A stretch of 64,000 nucleotides of DNA, from the NCBI GenBank assembly GCA_016709155.1, contig JADJEI010000001.1, positions 558,001-622,000 on the forward strand, written 5' to 3'. Below, piece after piece: positions 24,213 to 35,200 of this stretch (its first letter is position 1; each line of letters opens with the position of its first letter). Source of the stretch: Ignavibacteriales bacterium. Its GTDB lineage: Bacteria > Bacteroidota > Ignavibacteria > Ignavibacteriales > Ignavibacteriaceae. A program made the position numbers and the translations under genes. Under the pieces are notes generated by a model. It searched no databases, had not been told where the DNA came from, and saw only the letters and a list, made by a program, of their open reading frames with translations.

Positions 24213-24551
24213 ATGAACGCACAGCAAAAAATAAAATTAGTAATTCTGACTTTGATTTTATCAATATCATTTTCAGCCAATGTTTTTACACAGATTAAAA
24301 CTGATAAACAAACAATTGATCAAACAATCTCATCAATGACTGTTGAACTTCAGCATAAAATTTTATTAACTGACGAACAAGCAGGCAAGGTTACTGAAAT
24401 ATTGAAAATTTATTTCTCAAAAGTTTCTGCCGATGCATCTAAAAAATTAGAGTTGCGTAATAAGGCAAATTCAGATGTACTTTTAATTCTTGACAAAAAA
24501 CAAAAAGCTAAGTTTGACATACTCAAAAATGATTGGTGGAAATCAAATTAG
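24213..24551 (+). CDS. small secreted protein, Spy/periplasmic-type helical
   Basis: 112 residues with a signal peptide (LVILTLILSISFSANVFT, cleavage near 26), then an all-helical region rich in K, D and E (LLTDEQAGKVTEILKIYFSK, RNKANSDVLLILDKKQKAKF). The spacing of LTDEQ...K..ILD..Q..K resembles small periplasmic chaperone or metal-sensor proteins of the LTXXQ/Spy type, a loose likeness only. It stands alone. Confidence 0.55.
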   Translation: MNAQQKIKLVILTLILSISFSANVFTQIKTDKQTIDQTISSMTVELQHKILLTDEQAGKVTEILKIYFSKVSADASKKLELRNKANSDVLLILDKKQKAKFDILKNDWWKSN

Positions 24552-24612
24552 TTTTATATAAACAACTACGTTGCGTAAAATAGCAAACCTGCTTCGGGTC
24601 AGTAAGTAATTT

Positions 24613-25823
24613 CTATTTTAAGATAAATCCAATCTTTTCAAGTCTGCCATCAATATTAAAGGCAGGCACAATATTAAAAATTTTACAGAGCAGCGGATAC
24701 ACGTCAATATTTTCAATAGTACCTGCTCTGTAATTTTTTTTAAATGAAGGTCCAAGCGCAAAGAAAATGCCATGCATGTCAATATTATTATTATCGAAGC
24801 CGTGATTGCCGCCTTTAAAATATTTTTCGTTTGATTTCTTTTTTTATCTCTAAAAGTCCAACCAACATCTGCAATAGCAACAAGATCTCCTACCAAATAA
24901 GAATCACTGAAATGATAAAATGCGGGGATATCTTTTTTGAAATAAACGCTAAAATGTTCATCGCTTGAATTTAATCTATCATAAATTTCATCCAGATTAT
25001 TTTCATCTTTGTCAAAAGACATAATCACACCAGAGTTATCAACTTTGTAATTAATTCCATTAAAAAAATCATCAACATTAATAATTCTATCTGAATTTAT
25101 TTCAGTCATGCCATGATCGGAAACTACAATAATATCAGTGCTATCGAACAAATTTATTTCTTTTAACTTTGCGAATAAATCGCCGAGCTGAATGTCAAGA
25201 ATCTGAATTGCCGAATCAACTTGAGGCGAATCAGGACCATATTTATGCCCATAGGAATCAGTTGCATCAAAATACATTGTTATAAAATGCGGACGCTCGG
25301 AGTAAGGAAGATTGAGCCACTGAATAACTCCATTAACTCTATCGGAATAAGGTTTGGTATGTTCGTAATTCTTGTAATAATCCGGTCGTCTGTAATCAGC
25401 AGTTAATTCGGAGCCGGGCCAAAAATAACTTGCCGTGATAATCCCCTGCCGTTTAGCTGTTTCCCAGAAAGCTTCACCTCGATACCACTTCGGATCTCTA
25501 ACAGCTAAGGTATCAGATATTTTATAGGATTCATTAGTGAATTGATCCTCGAAATGATTTTCGATAATACCATGATGAGCCGGATATAACCCGGTTATAA
25601 TTGCGAGATGATTCGGAAAAGTCTTGGAAGGAAAACAAGGTTTAAAAGATAATGCGGAAACTCCCTCTTGTTTCATCAAATCCAAATTTGGTGAAAGACC
25701 ACGCGAAGGATAATCCCATCTAAACCCATCGAACGAAATAAGAATGACATAAGGCTGACTTTGAGCAAAAGAATAAATATTAAAGAGAGTAAAAATTAGT
25801 AATAGTCTGAGTGTATTTTTCAT
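24613..25823 (-). pseudogene. nucleotide pyrophosphatase/phosphodiesterase (alkaline phosphatase superfamily), frameshifted
   Basis: Signal peptide (about 1-20), then ISFDGFRWDYPSRG with the metal-binding aspartate, PCFPSKTFPNHLAIITGLYP carrying the nucleophilic threonine, the block TMYFDATDSYGHKYGPDS, and VVSDHGMTEI with the Asp-His metal pair. This is the ectonucleotide pyrophosphatase/phosphodiesterase family. In the run of T at about 24838-24845 the frame slips. The other frame continues KSNEKYFKGGNHGFDNNNID, MHGIFFALGPSFKKNYRAGT and ends at 24613, restoring the last metal ligand (MHGIFF). A single missing A in the gene's strand explains it, so the enzyme may be intact in the organism. 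Confidence 0.85.
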
Positions 25824-26034
25824 TTTAAGTCCAATTGATATGAAAAAATTATTCTTTTAAAAATAGTGATTTTATCAAAGTCAAGTGTCAATATTAATTA
25901 TTTATTAAATGTAAAAATTTTAATAATTCTACTTGACTGAACTCTAAAGAAGCAGGATATTTGAAGCGTAAAAATTAAATCTGTCGTAAAAGCGACGGTT
26001 CTAAAACAAACTAAATAAACTAAGGAGAGTGTTG

Positions 26035-28593
26035 ATGCACAAACTTTACAAGATTCTTTTAATTGGACTTGTCTTCCTATCCGCATCGATCTATGCTCAG
26101 AAATATACAGTTTCTGGTATGGTAACCAATGTTGAAAACGGAGAAAAACTTCCAGGCGCAAACGTTTACATGAAAGCTTTAAATACTGGGGCAGTAACTA
26201 ATGCAGATGGTATTTATTCAATCGGAAATGTTCCTAAGGGAACATATGAACTGACAGTTAGCTATGTCGGTTATATTTCTGAAGTATCTAATATTTATGT
26301 GGGCGGGGACGTATCTCTAAATTTTAATCTTAAGCCAAGCCCTGTACTATTGGGCGAAACAGTCGTTAAAGGAACTCGTGCAACCTTACGCGAAACTCCA
26401 GTTGCCTTTACCGAAGTTAAAGGTGAGGATATCGAGTTTAGACTTTCTTCAAGAGACTTACCACAAGTATTAAATGTTACTCCAAGTTTATATTCTTCAC
26501 CTGGTGGTGGTGGTGCTGGCGATGCGAATTTAGTAATCAGAGGATTTAACCAGAGAAATATTGCAATAATGATCAATGGTGTTCCGGTAAACGATATGGA
26601 AAACGGCTGGGTTTATTGGTCTAACTGGGCAGGACTTGGAAATGTTACACAAGATATTCAAATCCAAAGAGGTCTTGGAGCTTCACCATATTCAGTTTCT
26701 TCAATTGGTGGTGTGGTTAACGTTCAAACATTCGGTGCTAGTGGAAGAAAAGAATTTTCGAAATTAAGCACTGAATTCGGTTCCGATAATTTAAGTAAAA
26801 CTACATTTGCTTTTTCATCTATGATTACAAGCAATATCGGTATGACCGGATTAGTCTCAAGAAAAGTTTGGGACGGTTATGCAAATGGTTTATACTTAAA
26901 TGAATTTACTTATTTCTTCTCGATCGGTGGTGTGTTCGGAAAGCATTCAGTTGAATTCACTGGTGTTGGATCTCCACAGGAACATGGACAAAGGGTTACA
27001 AGACAGACTATTGACTCCTGGAATCAGAGAGGATTTGATTACAACAAAAATTATGGTTTCTTATTCGGACAGCCATTGAACGAAGTTGTAAACAAATATC
27101 ACAAGCCACAATTCAATTTAAATTGGAACTGGCAGTTAAATCAATCTTCGATTCTATCTACCGTGGGTTATTTCTCCTTTGGTACAGGTTACGGTTCTGG
27201 AAGATTAGGATCAAGCTTTATTTACAATACTGCCGGCTTGATTGATTTCGACGCCGTGTGGGCAAGAAATGAAGCTAACTTAGACTCAAATGGTGTTAAA
27301 CAATCATTAACAATTTTAAGAAACTCAGTTAATAATCATTTCTGGACTGGTATTCTTTCAACTTACAAAACCAATGTTAATGACGAATTAAGTTTAAGTG
27401 TTGGATTTGATGGCAGATATTATCTCGGTGAACATTATCGTGAGATCAGAAATTTGCTTGGCGGATCTTATTGGTTGAATACAAAAGATATTAATAACCC
27501 TGATCTAATAACAAAAACCGGCGATCTTGTTGACTATCATAATGACGGCAAAGTTATGTTATATGGCGGCTTTGCTCAAGCTGAATATCAAACTGGAAAG
27601 ATCAGTACATTCTTAAATGTTTCTGCCTCAAATACCGGTTATCAAAGAATTGATTATTTCAATTTCCTAAATAGCGACCCTGCTCAAACAACGGAATGGC
27701 AGACTTTCTTAGGTTATACTGCTAAGACAGGATTGAACTTTAACATTGATGAGCACAATAACGTATTTGCTAATGTTGGTTATTTCTCTAAAGCTCCTAT
27801 TTTCGATAACGTTTTTGATTTTTCAAATAACGTTTTCGCAGATGCTACTAATGAAAAAATTCTTGGTATCGAATTAGGTTACGGTTTATCAACTCCACTA
27901 ATTGCTCTTAATATTAATGGCTACTATACAGATTGGAAAGACAGAGCCATTAATGCATTCTTCGTTTATACAGCTCCAGATGAAAGCACAGTTGACTATC
28001 AGGCAAATATCAAAGGTGCCGAACAAAAACATATAGGCGTTGAATTGGAAAGTAGAATAAAACCTACTAATACTCTGGAATTTGGATTAATGTTATCAGT
28101 ATCAGATGCCAAATTTCAGAATGATGTAAATGCAAGATTGTATCCTGAAGAAGATCCATCTCAAGTTACAGAGATACACTCGTATGTAAAAGATCTTTAT
28201 GTTTCAGAATTTCCAATGACTCGTGCCTCTTTCGATATGCTTTATAGATATGAATTAGGAAATGGTTCTACATTCATTTTCAATCCAATCTATAATTTCT
28301 TCGGAAGACAATACGCATTCTTCAACCCGGATGCTAGAACAAATCCAGATGATCTAGCACAGTCCTGGAGACTTCCAGATTTCTATTTATTCGATGTTCA
28401 CACAGCTTATGAAATTTTATTCACAAACTTCTTTGTTAAAAAAGCTACCGTTGGGTTGCATATTTTTAATGCTCTTAACACTAAGAATTACATTACAGAT
28501 GCAACTGATGGAAGTGACCACACTCAATATTCCGCAACAGTTTGGTACGGCAGAGAAAGATGGTACAATTTAAGCTTCACATTCGATTTATAG
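26035..28593 (+). CDS. TonB-dependent outer membrane receptor
   Basis: 852 residues from ATG 26035, chosen because AAGGAG lies seven bases upstream; GTG 26029 is less likely. Signal peptide (about 1-22), a carboxypeptidase-regulatory-like beta domain (VSGMVTNVENGEKLPGANVY, residues 27-107), a plug domain (LPQVLNVTPSLYSSPGG, LVIRGFNQRNIAIMINGVPV, NDMENGWVYWSNW, IGGVVNVQT) and a 22-strand barrel ending in WYNLSFTFDL with the terminal hydrophobic strand. Substrate is not evident; no SusD partner lies next to it, so polysaccharide uptake is not supported. A terminator follows at 28611. Confidence 0.92.
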   Translation: MHKLYKILLIGLVFLSASIYAQKYTVSGMVTNVENGEKLPGANVYMKALNTGAVTNADGIYSIGNVPKGTYELTVSYVGYISEVSNIYVGGDVSLNFNLKPSPVLLGETVVKGTRATLRETPVAFTEVKGEDIEFRLSSRDLPQVLNVTPSLYSSPGGGGAGDANLVIRGFNQRNIAIMINGVPVNDMENGWVYWSNWAGLGNVTQDIQIQRGLGASPYSVSSIGGVVNVQTFGASGRKEFSKLSTEFGSDNLSKTTFAFSSMITSNIGMTGLVSRKVWDGYANGLYLNEFTYFFSIGGVFGKHSVEFTGVGSPQEHGQRVTRQTIDSWNQRGFDYNKNYGFLFGQPLNEVVNKYHKPQFNLNWNWQLNQSSILSTVGYFSFGTGYGSGRLGSSFIYNTAGLIDFDAVWARNEANLDSNGVKQSLTILRNSVNNHFWTGILSTYKTNVNDELSLSVGFDGRYYLGEHYREIRNLLGGSYWLNTKDINNPDLITKTGDLVDYHNDGKVMLYGGFAQAEYQTGKISTFLNVSASNTGYQRIDYFNFLNSDPAQTTEWQTFLGYTAKTGLNFNIDEHNNVFANVGYFSKAPIFDNVFDFSNNVFADATNEKILGIELGYGLSTPLIALNINGYYTDWKDRAINAFFVYTAPDESTVDYQANIKGAEQKHIGVELESRIKPTNTLEFGLMLSVSDAKFQNDVNARLYPEEDPSQVTEIHSYVKDLYVSEFPMTRASFDMLYRYELGNGSTFIFNPIYNFFGRQYAFFNPDARTNPDDLAQSWRLPDFYLFDVHTAYEILFTNFFVKKATVGLHIFNALNTKNYITDATDGSDHTQYSATVWYGRERWYNLSFTFDL

Positions 28594-28610
28594 AATTGAT
28601 TCTTTAATGA

Positions 28611-28640
28611 AAAGGCTGCCAGTTTTGGCAGCCTTTTTTT
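28611..28640 (+). terminator. rho-independent terminator of the TonB receptor gene
   Basis: AAAGGCTGCC and GGCAGCCTTT form a perfect ten-pair stem with a short AGTTTT loop and a T tract, 18 bases after the stop at 28593. Confidence 0.9.
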
Positions 28641-28663
28641 ATTTAAAATTTTTATAAGTATAC

Positions 28664-28787
28664 TTGACACATATGCGGTGAGTCGTTATTTTCACGCACG
28701 TAAAAATAAATTTCTCCCGGCAAAGGGTTCTCCCCTGCCCTTTGTAGGGTATAGACCCGATGTAGTAATACATCGGGTTTTTTATTT
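28664..28787 (+). ncRNA. candidate small RNA
   Basis: A -35-like TTGACA (28664-28669) precedes, at distance, two hairpins. The first is CAAAGGG (28721-28727) with CCCTTTG (28738-28744). The second is ACCCGATGTA (28755-28764) with TACATCGGGT (28769-28778), followed by TTTTTATTTT, a rho-independent terminator. No ORF is present. The transcript would be roughly 100 nt. An alternative is a second terminator for the TonB gene or a bidirectional one serving rlpA. Confidence 0.4.
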
Positions 28788-28803
28788 TATACAAAGCAAT
28801 TAA

Positions 28804-29307
28804 TTAATTTTTATCACCCCAGCTTAATACTTCGATATAAACTTCAGCCAATCCATCGCTAAGCATTCCTAATTCCCTTGCAGCTTGATAAGAGACATCA
28901 ATCGCTCTACCGTTATAATCGGGCATCCGGTCATTGATTTTCAAAATCACCGATTGATTATTCTTTTTATTTGTCACTCTAACTATTGTACCAAATGGGT
29001 AATTAAGATGAGCAGCAGTCAGCTCATTCATATTATAAATTTCACCACTGGCGGTTTGTCTTCCATTAAATTTCTCGCCATAGTAGGAAGCAATTCCGGA
29101 AGTTGTTTCTAAAACGATTTTATCTTTTTCGTAATCGGTAATTTGTTCATTTTTTGATGGTGGGGGTAATTCACTTCCAGTTTTGATTGTTGGTTCCTTT
29201 CCGGTAAACTTCGGACTGCTTCCGCAGGATTGAAACAGTAAAACCACTGCAATAATTTGTGCAAAGAGACAGAGGTTCAATTTACTTTTAATAAGTAACT
29301 TCTTCAT
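28804..29307 (-). CDS. rlpA: RlpA-type septal ring lytic transglycosylase lipoprotein
   Basis: 167 residues. A lipoprotein signal (IIAVVLLFQSCGSS, Cys near 28) leads, via a proline-rich linker, to a double-psi beta-barrel domain: GIASYYGEKFNGRQTASGEI (residues 71-90), NELTAAHLNYPFGTIVRVTN and VILKINDRMPDYNGRAIDVS. This is the RlpA domain, with a conserved glutamate/aspartate pair. There is no SPOR domain, as is common in this phylum. Its start overlaps the end of rsmE by four bases, so it is the last gene of the bamA-rsmE-rlpA operon. Confidence 0.88.
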   Translation of the reverse strand: MKKLLIKSKLNLCLFAQIIAVVLLFQSCGSSPKFTGKEPTIKTGSELPPPSKNEQITDYEKDKIVLETTSGIASYYGEKFNGRQTASGEIYNMNELTAAHLNYPFGTIVRVTNKKNNQSVILKINDRMPDYNGRAIDVSYQAARELGMLSDGLAEVYIEVLSWGDKN

Positions 29308-30017
29308 CTTTCTAAAATGCTATTTAAAAAACCTGCTGTAAATATAGCAGCTGTCTCGCTTCGTAAACGATTTTTAGTAAGCCGGAATAGACCCTTTTGT
29401 TCGAATAGATTCAATTCCCGTTGACTCAGTCCCCCTTCGGGACCAAAGATAAAATAAGTATTTGATTTTATTAACTCTATTGAATCAAGCGCTTTTTTAG
29501 CACTTTGTTCAAAGATGATTTTCTCAGATTCAGAATTAACGACCCAATCAAGGTTTCCTGCTAAACTTATTTGAGGAAGGAAACTGCGAATAGATTGCTT
29601 CATCGCTGCGAGTGCAATTTTATTCCATCTTTCAATATTATTTGATTTCGAAATAGATCTATCAGCATCAAAAAGGATAAAATTAGTTACTCCAAGTTCA
29701 ACACATTTTTCAATTAAGAATCTAATGCGCTCTGGATTTTTTAACTTCGGGAGACAAAAAATAACCTTCTGAAATTTATTCTGATACGAAATCAAATTAT
29801 TTATTCGAGCATCAAGAAAATCTTTATTGATTGTCAAAACAGAGCATTCATAAATGTTACCCTCACCATTTGTAATAAATATTTTATCATGTGCTTTGTA
29901 TCGCATAACTTTTACTGCATGTTTGAGTTCCTCATCTCGCAGAATAATAGTATCCCTCGAAATATAATCTCGCGGAGCATAAAATAATTCTATGTTAGAA
30001 AGAAATTCCAAGATCAA
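29304..30017 (-). CDS. rsmE: 16S rRNA (uracil-1498-N3)-methyltransferase
   Basis: About 237 residues. Methylates U1498 of 16S rRNA using S-adenosylmethionine. It shows a PUA-like N-terminal domain and a SPOUT C-terminal domain: LPKLKNPERIRFLIEKCVEL (KG..M..K.TELG class), FEQSAKKAL, and YFIFGPEGGLSQRELNLFEQ with LRSETAAIFTAGF, the knot that binds SAM. The start is uncertain: the first codons TTG 30017 and TTG 30011 lie inside the end of the bamA gene, which overlaps by 23 bases, and no ATG fits. Confidence 0.9.
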   Translation of the reverse strand: MILEFLSNIELFYAPRDYISRDTIILRDEELKHAVKVMRYKAHDKIFITNGEGNIYECSVLTINKDFLDARINNLISYQNKFQKVIFCLPKLKNPERIRFLIEKCVELGVTNFILFDADRSISKSNNIERWNKIALAAMKQSIRSFLPQISLAGNLDWVVNSESEKIIFEQSAKKALDSIELIKSNTYFIFGPEGGLSQRELNLFEQKGLFRLTKNRLRSETAAIFTAGFLNSILER

Positions 30018-31325
30018 TAATATATTCTAAATTAAACCCTTCATCAAAAGCCAATTCAAAACGAATTAGATTGTATGGAAGAACTAAAACAGTTAACCCA
30101 GTTCCAAAACCGGTATTGAAATCTTTAAGTGTGATTGGAGAGTTTTTAAATTTTGTAAATCCTGTATCCCCAAATAATTGTCCATAAATTGCTACCCGGT
30201 ATGTTAAAAGATTTTCAGGCACCCAGGGAATAAATGTGAGAGACAAACTAAAGTCTCTTACAAATGGATAGTAAAACTCAAGAGAGGCGAGATAATAACT
30301 ATCCCCTTCCTGCTGCTCGGAATAATGTCCTCTGATTCGTTCGCCGAATCCAAGGAAAGAATAATCATAGAAAGGAATTAATTCTCCAGATGTTTGCCTT
30401 GTTGCTATTCTCCATTTTGAGATTAATTCATCAAACACTTTTCTGTATTCTCTAAAATCAAGAGATAGTATCTGATAATTGATGTCGTTAATACCAAGCC
30501 CTTTAAAATCTAAAACTGTTGAAAAAAATATCCCCTCCTTCGGGAATTGTACAAGATCCCTTGTGTCATAGCTGTAAGTAAGTCCAAGAGTTGGATACCT
30601 GTCTATTCGTGAGTTAGATGCATTAATTCCTTTAATAAAAAAGGTGTTTCGATATAATCAAAACGCAAAGAAATCCCAACTCTATGAAAAAGTCCAAATC
30701 TTTTTCCAATGGTCAAGTCAGCGGCAATATTTTTTTGTTCAAAGTCATAACCGGCTAATGTTTCAGCGGTTAAACTTTTATTTTTTACATTTCGATAGAG
30801 TAATGAAGTTCGCAGATAAATATTTTCATCTTTAATAAAATTGGGATTGATATAGTTGATGTGCAGAGATTTTTCGAACCCTAGAGAACCTTTCAATTTC
30901 AATAATTCATTTCTGCCCCTGAAATTTTGTATAATTAAATCAATTCCAAAAGAAATTTTATCCCAATCTTTATCTTTTAATTCTGCAAATGGGAGGGGGT
31001 ATATGTACCAGCTTTCTTCAACATTGATTTCAATGATATTTAATTGATTTGATTGTAAAGGTATAATCTTAACTGAAGTAAAAATGCCAAGGCTGTATAT
31101 TCTTTCACGATTGTAATCCAGCTCAACCGTTGTAACTGAATCGCCTTGGGAAAATGTTAGTTCATCCAGAATTACAAAATCTTCAGTAATATCATTGCCA
31201 ATGATTTGAATTGTGTCCACAATAAAATAACTATCCGCATTCATCGAAACCGAGTCAATAGACTGAGAATATATTTCGACTGATAGAGGCAGCAGCAAAA
31301 GTAATATGAAGAATGATTGAAACAT
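29995..31325 (-). pseudogene. BamA-type outer membrane assembly protein, one frameshift
   Basis: The signal peptide (residues 1-20) and one or two POTRA domains (VDTIQIIGNDITEDFVILDE and ERIYSLGIFTSVKIIPLQ) lie in the first frame. At a run of six A (30637-30642 on the + strand) the frame breaks. The continuation IKGINASNSRIDRYPTLGLT, YSYDTRDLVQFPKEGIFFST and then FDELISKWRIA, FLGFGERIRGHYSE reads in the other frame to the aromatic C-terminal strand IIDLGISF at 29995. Length after repair is about 440 residues, short for BamA and closer to a minimal Omp85-like protein. One missing base restores it, so it may be functional. Confidence 0.8.
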
Positions 31326-31407
31326 TTAATATTGATAAATCTTAACTGCTATAAATAAAAAAGGGATTCAGAAATAAAAAAACCAAAACTTCCGAATCTC
31401 CAAAAGG

Positions 31408-34293
31408 TCAATTAGTTTCTTGAACATACTCGTTGATTGGAGCGCAGGTGCAAACAAGATTCCTGTCACCATAAGCATTGTTAACCCTGCTAACAGCAGG
31501 CCAAAACTTGTGCTGACGTACCCAACCCAACGGAAATGCGGCTTGTTCACGCGAGTATGGAAATTGCCAGTTATCAGAACAAACCACCTGTGCTGTATGG
31601 GGTGAATTCTTAAATACATTATTTTTAGTATCCGAGGCACCGGTTTCAATTTCTGCAATTTCATTTCTTATTTCAATCATAGCTTCACAAAATCTGTCAA
31701 GTTCCGCTTTAGATTCACTTTCGGTAGGCTCAACCATTAATGTTCCATGGACAGGAAATGAAACTGTCGGAGCGTGGAAACCATAATCCATTAATCGCTT
31801 TGCAATATCTTCAACTTCAACATTGACAGAATTTTTAAAAGCCTGCATATCAAATATTAATTCGTGCGCTACTCTTCCTTTCTCGCCAACGTAGAGAACA
31901 GGATAAATTTTTTCTAATTTACTTTTAATATAATTGGCATTCAAAATTGCATACTTAGTTGCTTTTGTTAATCCTTCTTCCCCCATCATTTTAATATATG
32001 CATAAGAAATAATCAAAATATCAGCACTGCCAAAAGGCGCGGCTGAAACTGCGTGAATTGATTTATCTCCCCCTATATTCTTTACTGAATGACCTGGAAG
32101 ATATGGTGTCAGATGTTTGGCTACTGCAATTGGTCCAACTCCAGGTCCGCCTCCTCCATGAGGGATACAAAAAGTTTTATGCAAATTCAAATGGCAAACA
32201 TCAGCCCCGATTTCAGCAGGATTTGTAAGCCCAACCTGCGCATTCATGTTTGCCCCATCCATGTAAACCTGCCCGCCATTTTGATGAATGATATTGCAAA
32301 TTTCTTTAATTTTATCTTCAAATACACCATGAGTTGAAGGATAAGTCACCATCAATGCAGCAAGATTATTCCTGTTCGCTTCTGCTTTAGCTTTCAGGTC
32401 ATTCAAATCAATATTGCCTTTGCTATCACAAGCAACAACCACTACTTTCATTCCAGCCATTACAGCACTTGCCGGATTAGTACCATGTGCTGATGAAGGG
32501 ATTAGAACAACATTTCGATTTGACTGTCCATTATTTTTATGATATTCTCTTATCACCATTAAGCCGGTGTATTCTCCCTGTGCGCCGGAATTTGGCTGAA
32601 GAGACACAGCATCGAATCCTGTTATAGATTTTAAATCATCTTCTAATTGAGTTAACAAATGCTGATAACCTTGTGTTTGATTTGACGGAGCAAATGGATG
32701 AATGTCAGAAAATTCATTCCACGTAATTCCCAGCATTTCGGTTGTTGCATTTAGTTTCATTGTGCAGGAACCAAGCGGAGTCATTGAATGTGTTAACGAA
32801 AGATCTTTATTTTCAAGTGACTTTAAATACCTGAGCATCTCGGTTTCTGAATGATAAGAATTAAAAACTGCATGCTGCAAATAATTTGTTTTACGTATAA
32901 GCTGGGCAGGTAGATTTGAAGTCTCGTCAATAAAGATTTTTTCCAAATCTGTGGTATTGATTGGTTTATCGTATGCTTGAGTAAAGATTGAAATGATGTT
33001 GAGAACATCGTCTAAATCAGTTTTTTCAGATATCGAAATACCGATGAGATTATTATTAATATATCTAAAATTTACTTCGTTCGCTTCGGCTATTTCACGA
33101 ATGAGTTTAGCCTTATCCCCAACTTCTAATAATAGTGTATCAAAAAAATTTTTGTTTAGTTGCTTAACTCCTATTAGGCTAAGCGCTTGGTTTAAATACA
33201 AAGTGAGGTTGTGAATTCGCTTTGCTATCGCTTTAATTCCCGCAGCACCATGATAAACAGCATACATAGAAGCAATAACAGCTAATAAAACCTGGGCGGT
33301 GCAAATATTACTTGTAGCTTTTTCCCTCCTAATATGCTGCTCTCTTGTTTGAAGAGCCATGCGATAAGCTGTATTTCCCTGAGCATCAACTGATATTCCG
33401 ATAATTCTTCCGGGAATTACACGTTTCAATTCTTCTTTAGCTGCAAAATACGCTGCGTGAGGTCCGCCAAATCCCATAGGCACACCAAATCTTTGTGTAC
33501 TTCCGACTGCAATATCAGCACCAAACTCTCCGGGAGGGGTTAAAAGAGTAAGACTCATAATATCAGCAGCAACTATGCGGAAAATATTTAACTTGCCGGC
33601 TGTTTCGAAGAAGTTAGAATAATTATTTATCTCACCTGTTTGGTTCGGATACTGAACTAAAACAGCGAAGAAACTTTCATCAAGGTTTATTTGATCTGCT
33701 TGACCGATAACTAATTCTATGTTAACTGGAGTTGATCTTGTTTTCAGTACATCAATAGTTTGCGGGAAACAATCTTCAGCTACAAAAATCTTTACAGCCT
33801 TTTTATTTTTTCGATTATAATAACACATTAGCATTGCTTCTGCTGCTGCAGTTGCTTCATCAAGTAAAGATGCGTTCGCAATAGGCAAGGAAGTTAGATC
33901 AGATATCATTGTCTGAAAATTTAACAAAGCTTCCAATCTGCCTTGCGAAATCTCTGCTTGATATGGAGTGTACTGAGTGTACCAGCCGGGATTTTCCAAA
34001 ACATTTCGTAAAATGACTGAAGGTGTGATAACAGGATAATAACCCATCCCGATATAGGATTTAAATACTTTATTCTTAGCGGCAATCTCTTTTAGTTCTG
34101 TTATAAAATCGGACTCAGATAACGGATCATCTAAATCCATTTTTTTCTTTAATCTAATTTGTTCCGGCACAGTATCATTTATGAGTTGATCTAACGAGTT
34201 GACTCCGATTAACTTTAACATTTCTTCAGTTTCGATTTCGCTAGGTCCAATATGTCTATTTAAAAATTTATCAGGATGCTCCAATGAAAACAT
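31408..34293 (-). CDS. gcvP: glycine dehydrogenase (decarboxylating), single-chain P protein
   Basis: 961 residues, the full length of the fused P protein of the glycine cleavage system. It decarboxylates glycine on pyridoxal phosphate and passes the aminomethyl group to the H protein. Features: N-terminal [13 protein letters not shown], the repeated PLP-domain halves, and [16 protein letters not shown] with the PLP-binding lysine near residue 709. No gcvH or gcvT lies nearby, so the system is split over the genome. Monocistronic. Confidence 0.97.
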   Translation of the reverse strand: MFSLEHPDKFLNRHIGPSEIETEEMLKLIGVNSLDQLINDTVPEQIRLKKKMDLDDPLSESDFITELKEIAAKNKVFKSYIGMGYYPVITPSVILRNVLENPGWYTQYTPYQAEISQGRLEALLNFQTMISDLTSLPIANASLLDEATAAAEAMLMCYYNRKNKKAVKIFVAEDCFPQTIDVLKTRSTPVNIELVIGQADQINLDESFFAVLVQYPNQTGEINNYSNFFETAGKLNIFRIVAADIMSLTLLTPPGEFGADIAVGSTQRFGVPMGFGGPHAAYFAAKEELKRVIPGRIIGISVDAQGNTAYRMALQTREQHIRREKATSNICTAQVLLAVIASMYAVYHGAAGIKAIAKRIHNLTLYLNQALSLIGVKQLNKNFFDTLLLEVGDKAKLIREIAEANEVNFRYINNNLIGISISEKTDLDDVLNIISIFTQAYDKPINTTDLEKIFIDETSNLPAQLIRKTNYLQHAVFNSYHSETEMLRYLKSLENKDLSLTHSMTPLGSCTMKLNATTEMLGITWNEFSDIHPFAPSNQTQGYQHLLTQLEDDLKSITGFDAVSLQPNSGAQGEYTGLMVIREYHKNNGQSNRNVVLIPSSAHGTNPASAVMAGMKVVVVACDSKGNIDLNDLKAKAEANRNNLAALMVTYPSTHGVFEDKIKEICNIIHQNGGQVYMDGANMNAQVGLTNPAEIGADVCHLNLHKTFCIPHGGGGPGVGPIAVAKHLTPYLPGHSVKNIGGDKSIHAVSAAPFGSADILIISYAYIKMMGEEGLTKATKYAILNANYIKSKLEKIYPVLYVGEKGRVAHELIFDMQAFKNSVNVEVEDIAKRLMDYGFHAPTVSFPVHGTLMVEPTESESKAELDRFCEAMIEIRNEIAEIETGASDTKNNVFKNSPHTAQVVCSDNWQFPYSREQAAFPLGWVRQHKFWPAVSRVNNAYGDRNLVCTCAPINEYVQETN

Positions 34294-34418
34294 TTTTATT
34301 CTTTCTTTTTAAACGAAAAAAAAATTATTTAATAATAAAATTTAATGAATTAATGCAACTAAAATGTTGAAACTTAGTGGGGGAAATTTGTATCGCGATT
34401 ATACAGAAAAATCAATAA

Positions 34419-35198
34419 TTAGGTTTTATTCAAAATATTATTCATTGCATCGCGAGCCGCATTTTGTTCAGCCGATTTTTTATTTTTCCCTTTGCCAGTT
34501 CCCACTTCCCTGCTGCCCAATCTTACCTGGATAGTAAAAATTCTATCATGCTGAGGTCCCTCCTCATCGATAACCACATAGTTCGGAATGGCTAATTTAT
34601 TCGCCTGCGCATATTCTAAAAGTTGACTTTTAAAATTTTCATCTATCAAATAGACGCCATCTTTTACGTTTGGAGTTATCAAAGCTTTCGTTATAAAATG
34701 TCTTGCAGCTTCCAAATCTTTATCCAAATAAATGGCACCAATTAGAGCTTCAAAAGCATCAGATAATACTGTTTTGGACGCATTGGTATAAATATTAGAA
34801 AGGTTTTTACTGACCAGAAGAAAATTACCGAGATTAATTTGAGATGCTGCTTCAGCCAGTGCAATTCGGTTAACAAGTTTTGCTCTAATCTTTGTTAAGA
34901 AACCTTCATCCCTATCCGGGAAAGAATCAAATATGTACTCTCCAACTATCAGGTTTAGAACGGAATCACCTAAAAATTCTAATCTCTCATTTGAAAAATC
35001 ATAATCATTATGTTCTTCAAGAAACGAACGGTGAGTAAGAGCTTGTATGAAATAGGTCTTATTCCGAATTGAATAACCGATAAGTGACTCGAGTTCTTCA
35101 ACTTTTTTTGCGGTCAGAAATTTTGAAATGTATCGGGCTTTTCTCCGAGACTCACTTTGTTTTATTTTTTCGAGAATCCAGGAAAAAAGATTATTCAA
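34419..35198 (-). CDS. rnc: ribonuclease III
   Basis: 259 residues. Cuts double-stranded RNA in rRNA and mRNA maturation. The catalytic signature is ERLEFLGDSVLNLIVGEYIF (residues 78-97), the second acidic site is in SDAFEALIGAIYLDKD, and the dsRNA-binding domain spans about 188-256 (FKSQLLEYAQANKLAIPNYV ... GKGKNKKSAEQNAARDAM). It starts two bases after the end of fabF, the conserved acpP-fabF-rnc order. Confidence 0.97.
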   Translation of the reverse strand: MNNLFSWILEKIKQSESRRKARYISKFLTAKKVEELESLIGYSIRNKTYFIQALTHRSFLEEHNDYDFSNERLEFLGDSVLNLIVGEYIFDSFPDRDEGFLTKIRAKLVNRIALAEAASQINLGNFLLVSKNLSNIYTNASKTVLSDAFEALIGAIYLDKDLEAARHFITKALITPNVKDGVYLIDENFKSQLLEYAQANKLAIPNYVVIDEEGPQHDRIFTIQVRLGSREVGTGKGKNKKSAEQNAARDAMNNILNKT

Positions 35199-35200
35199 TT

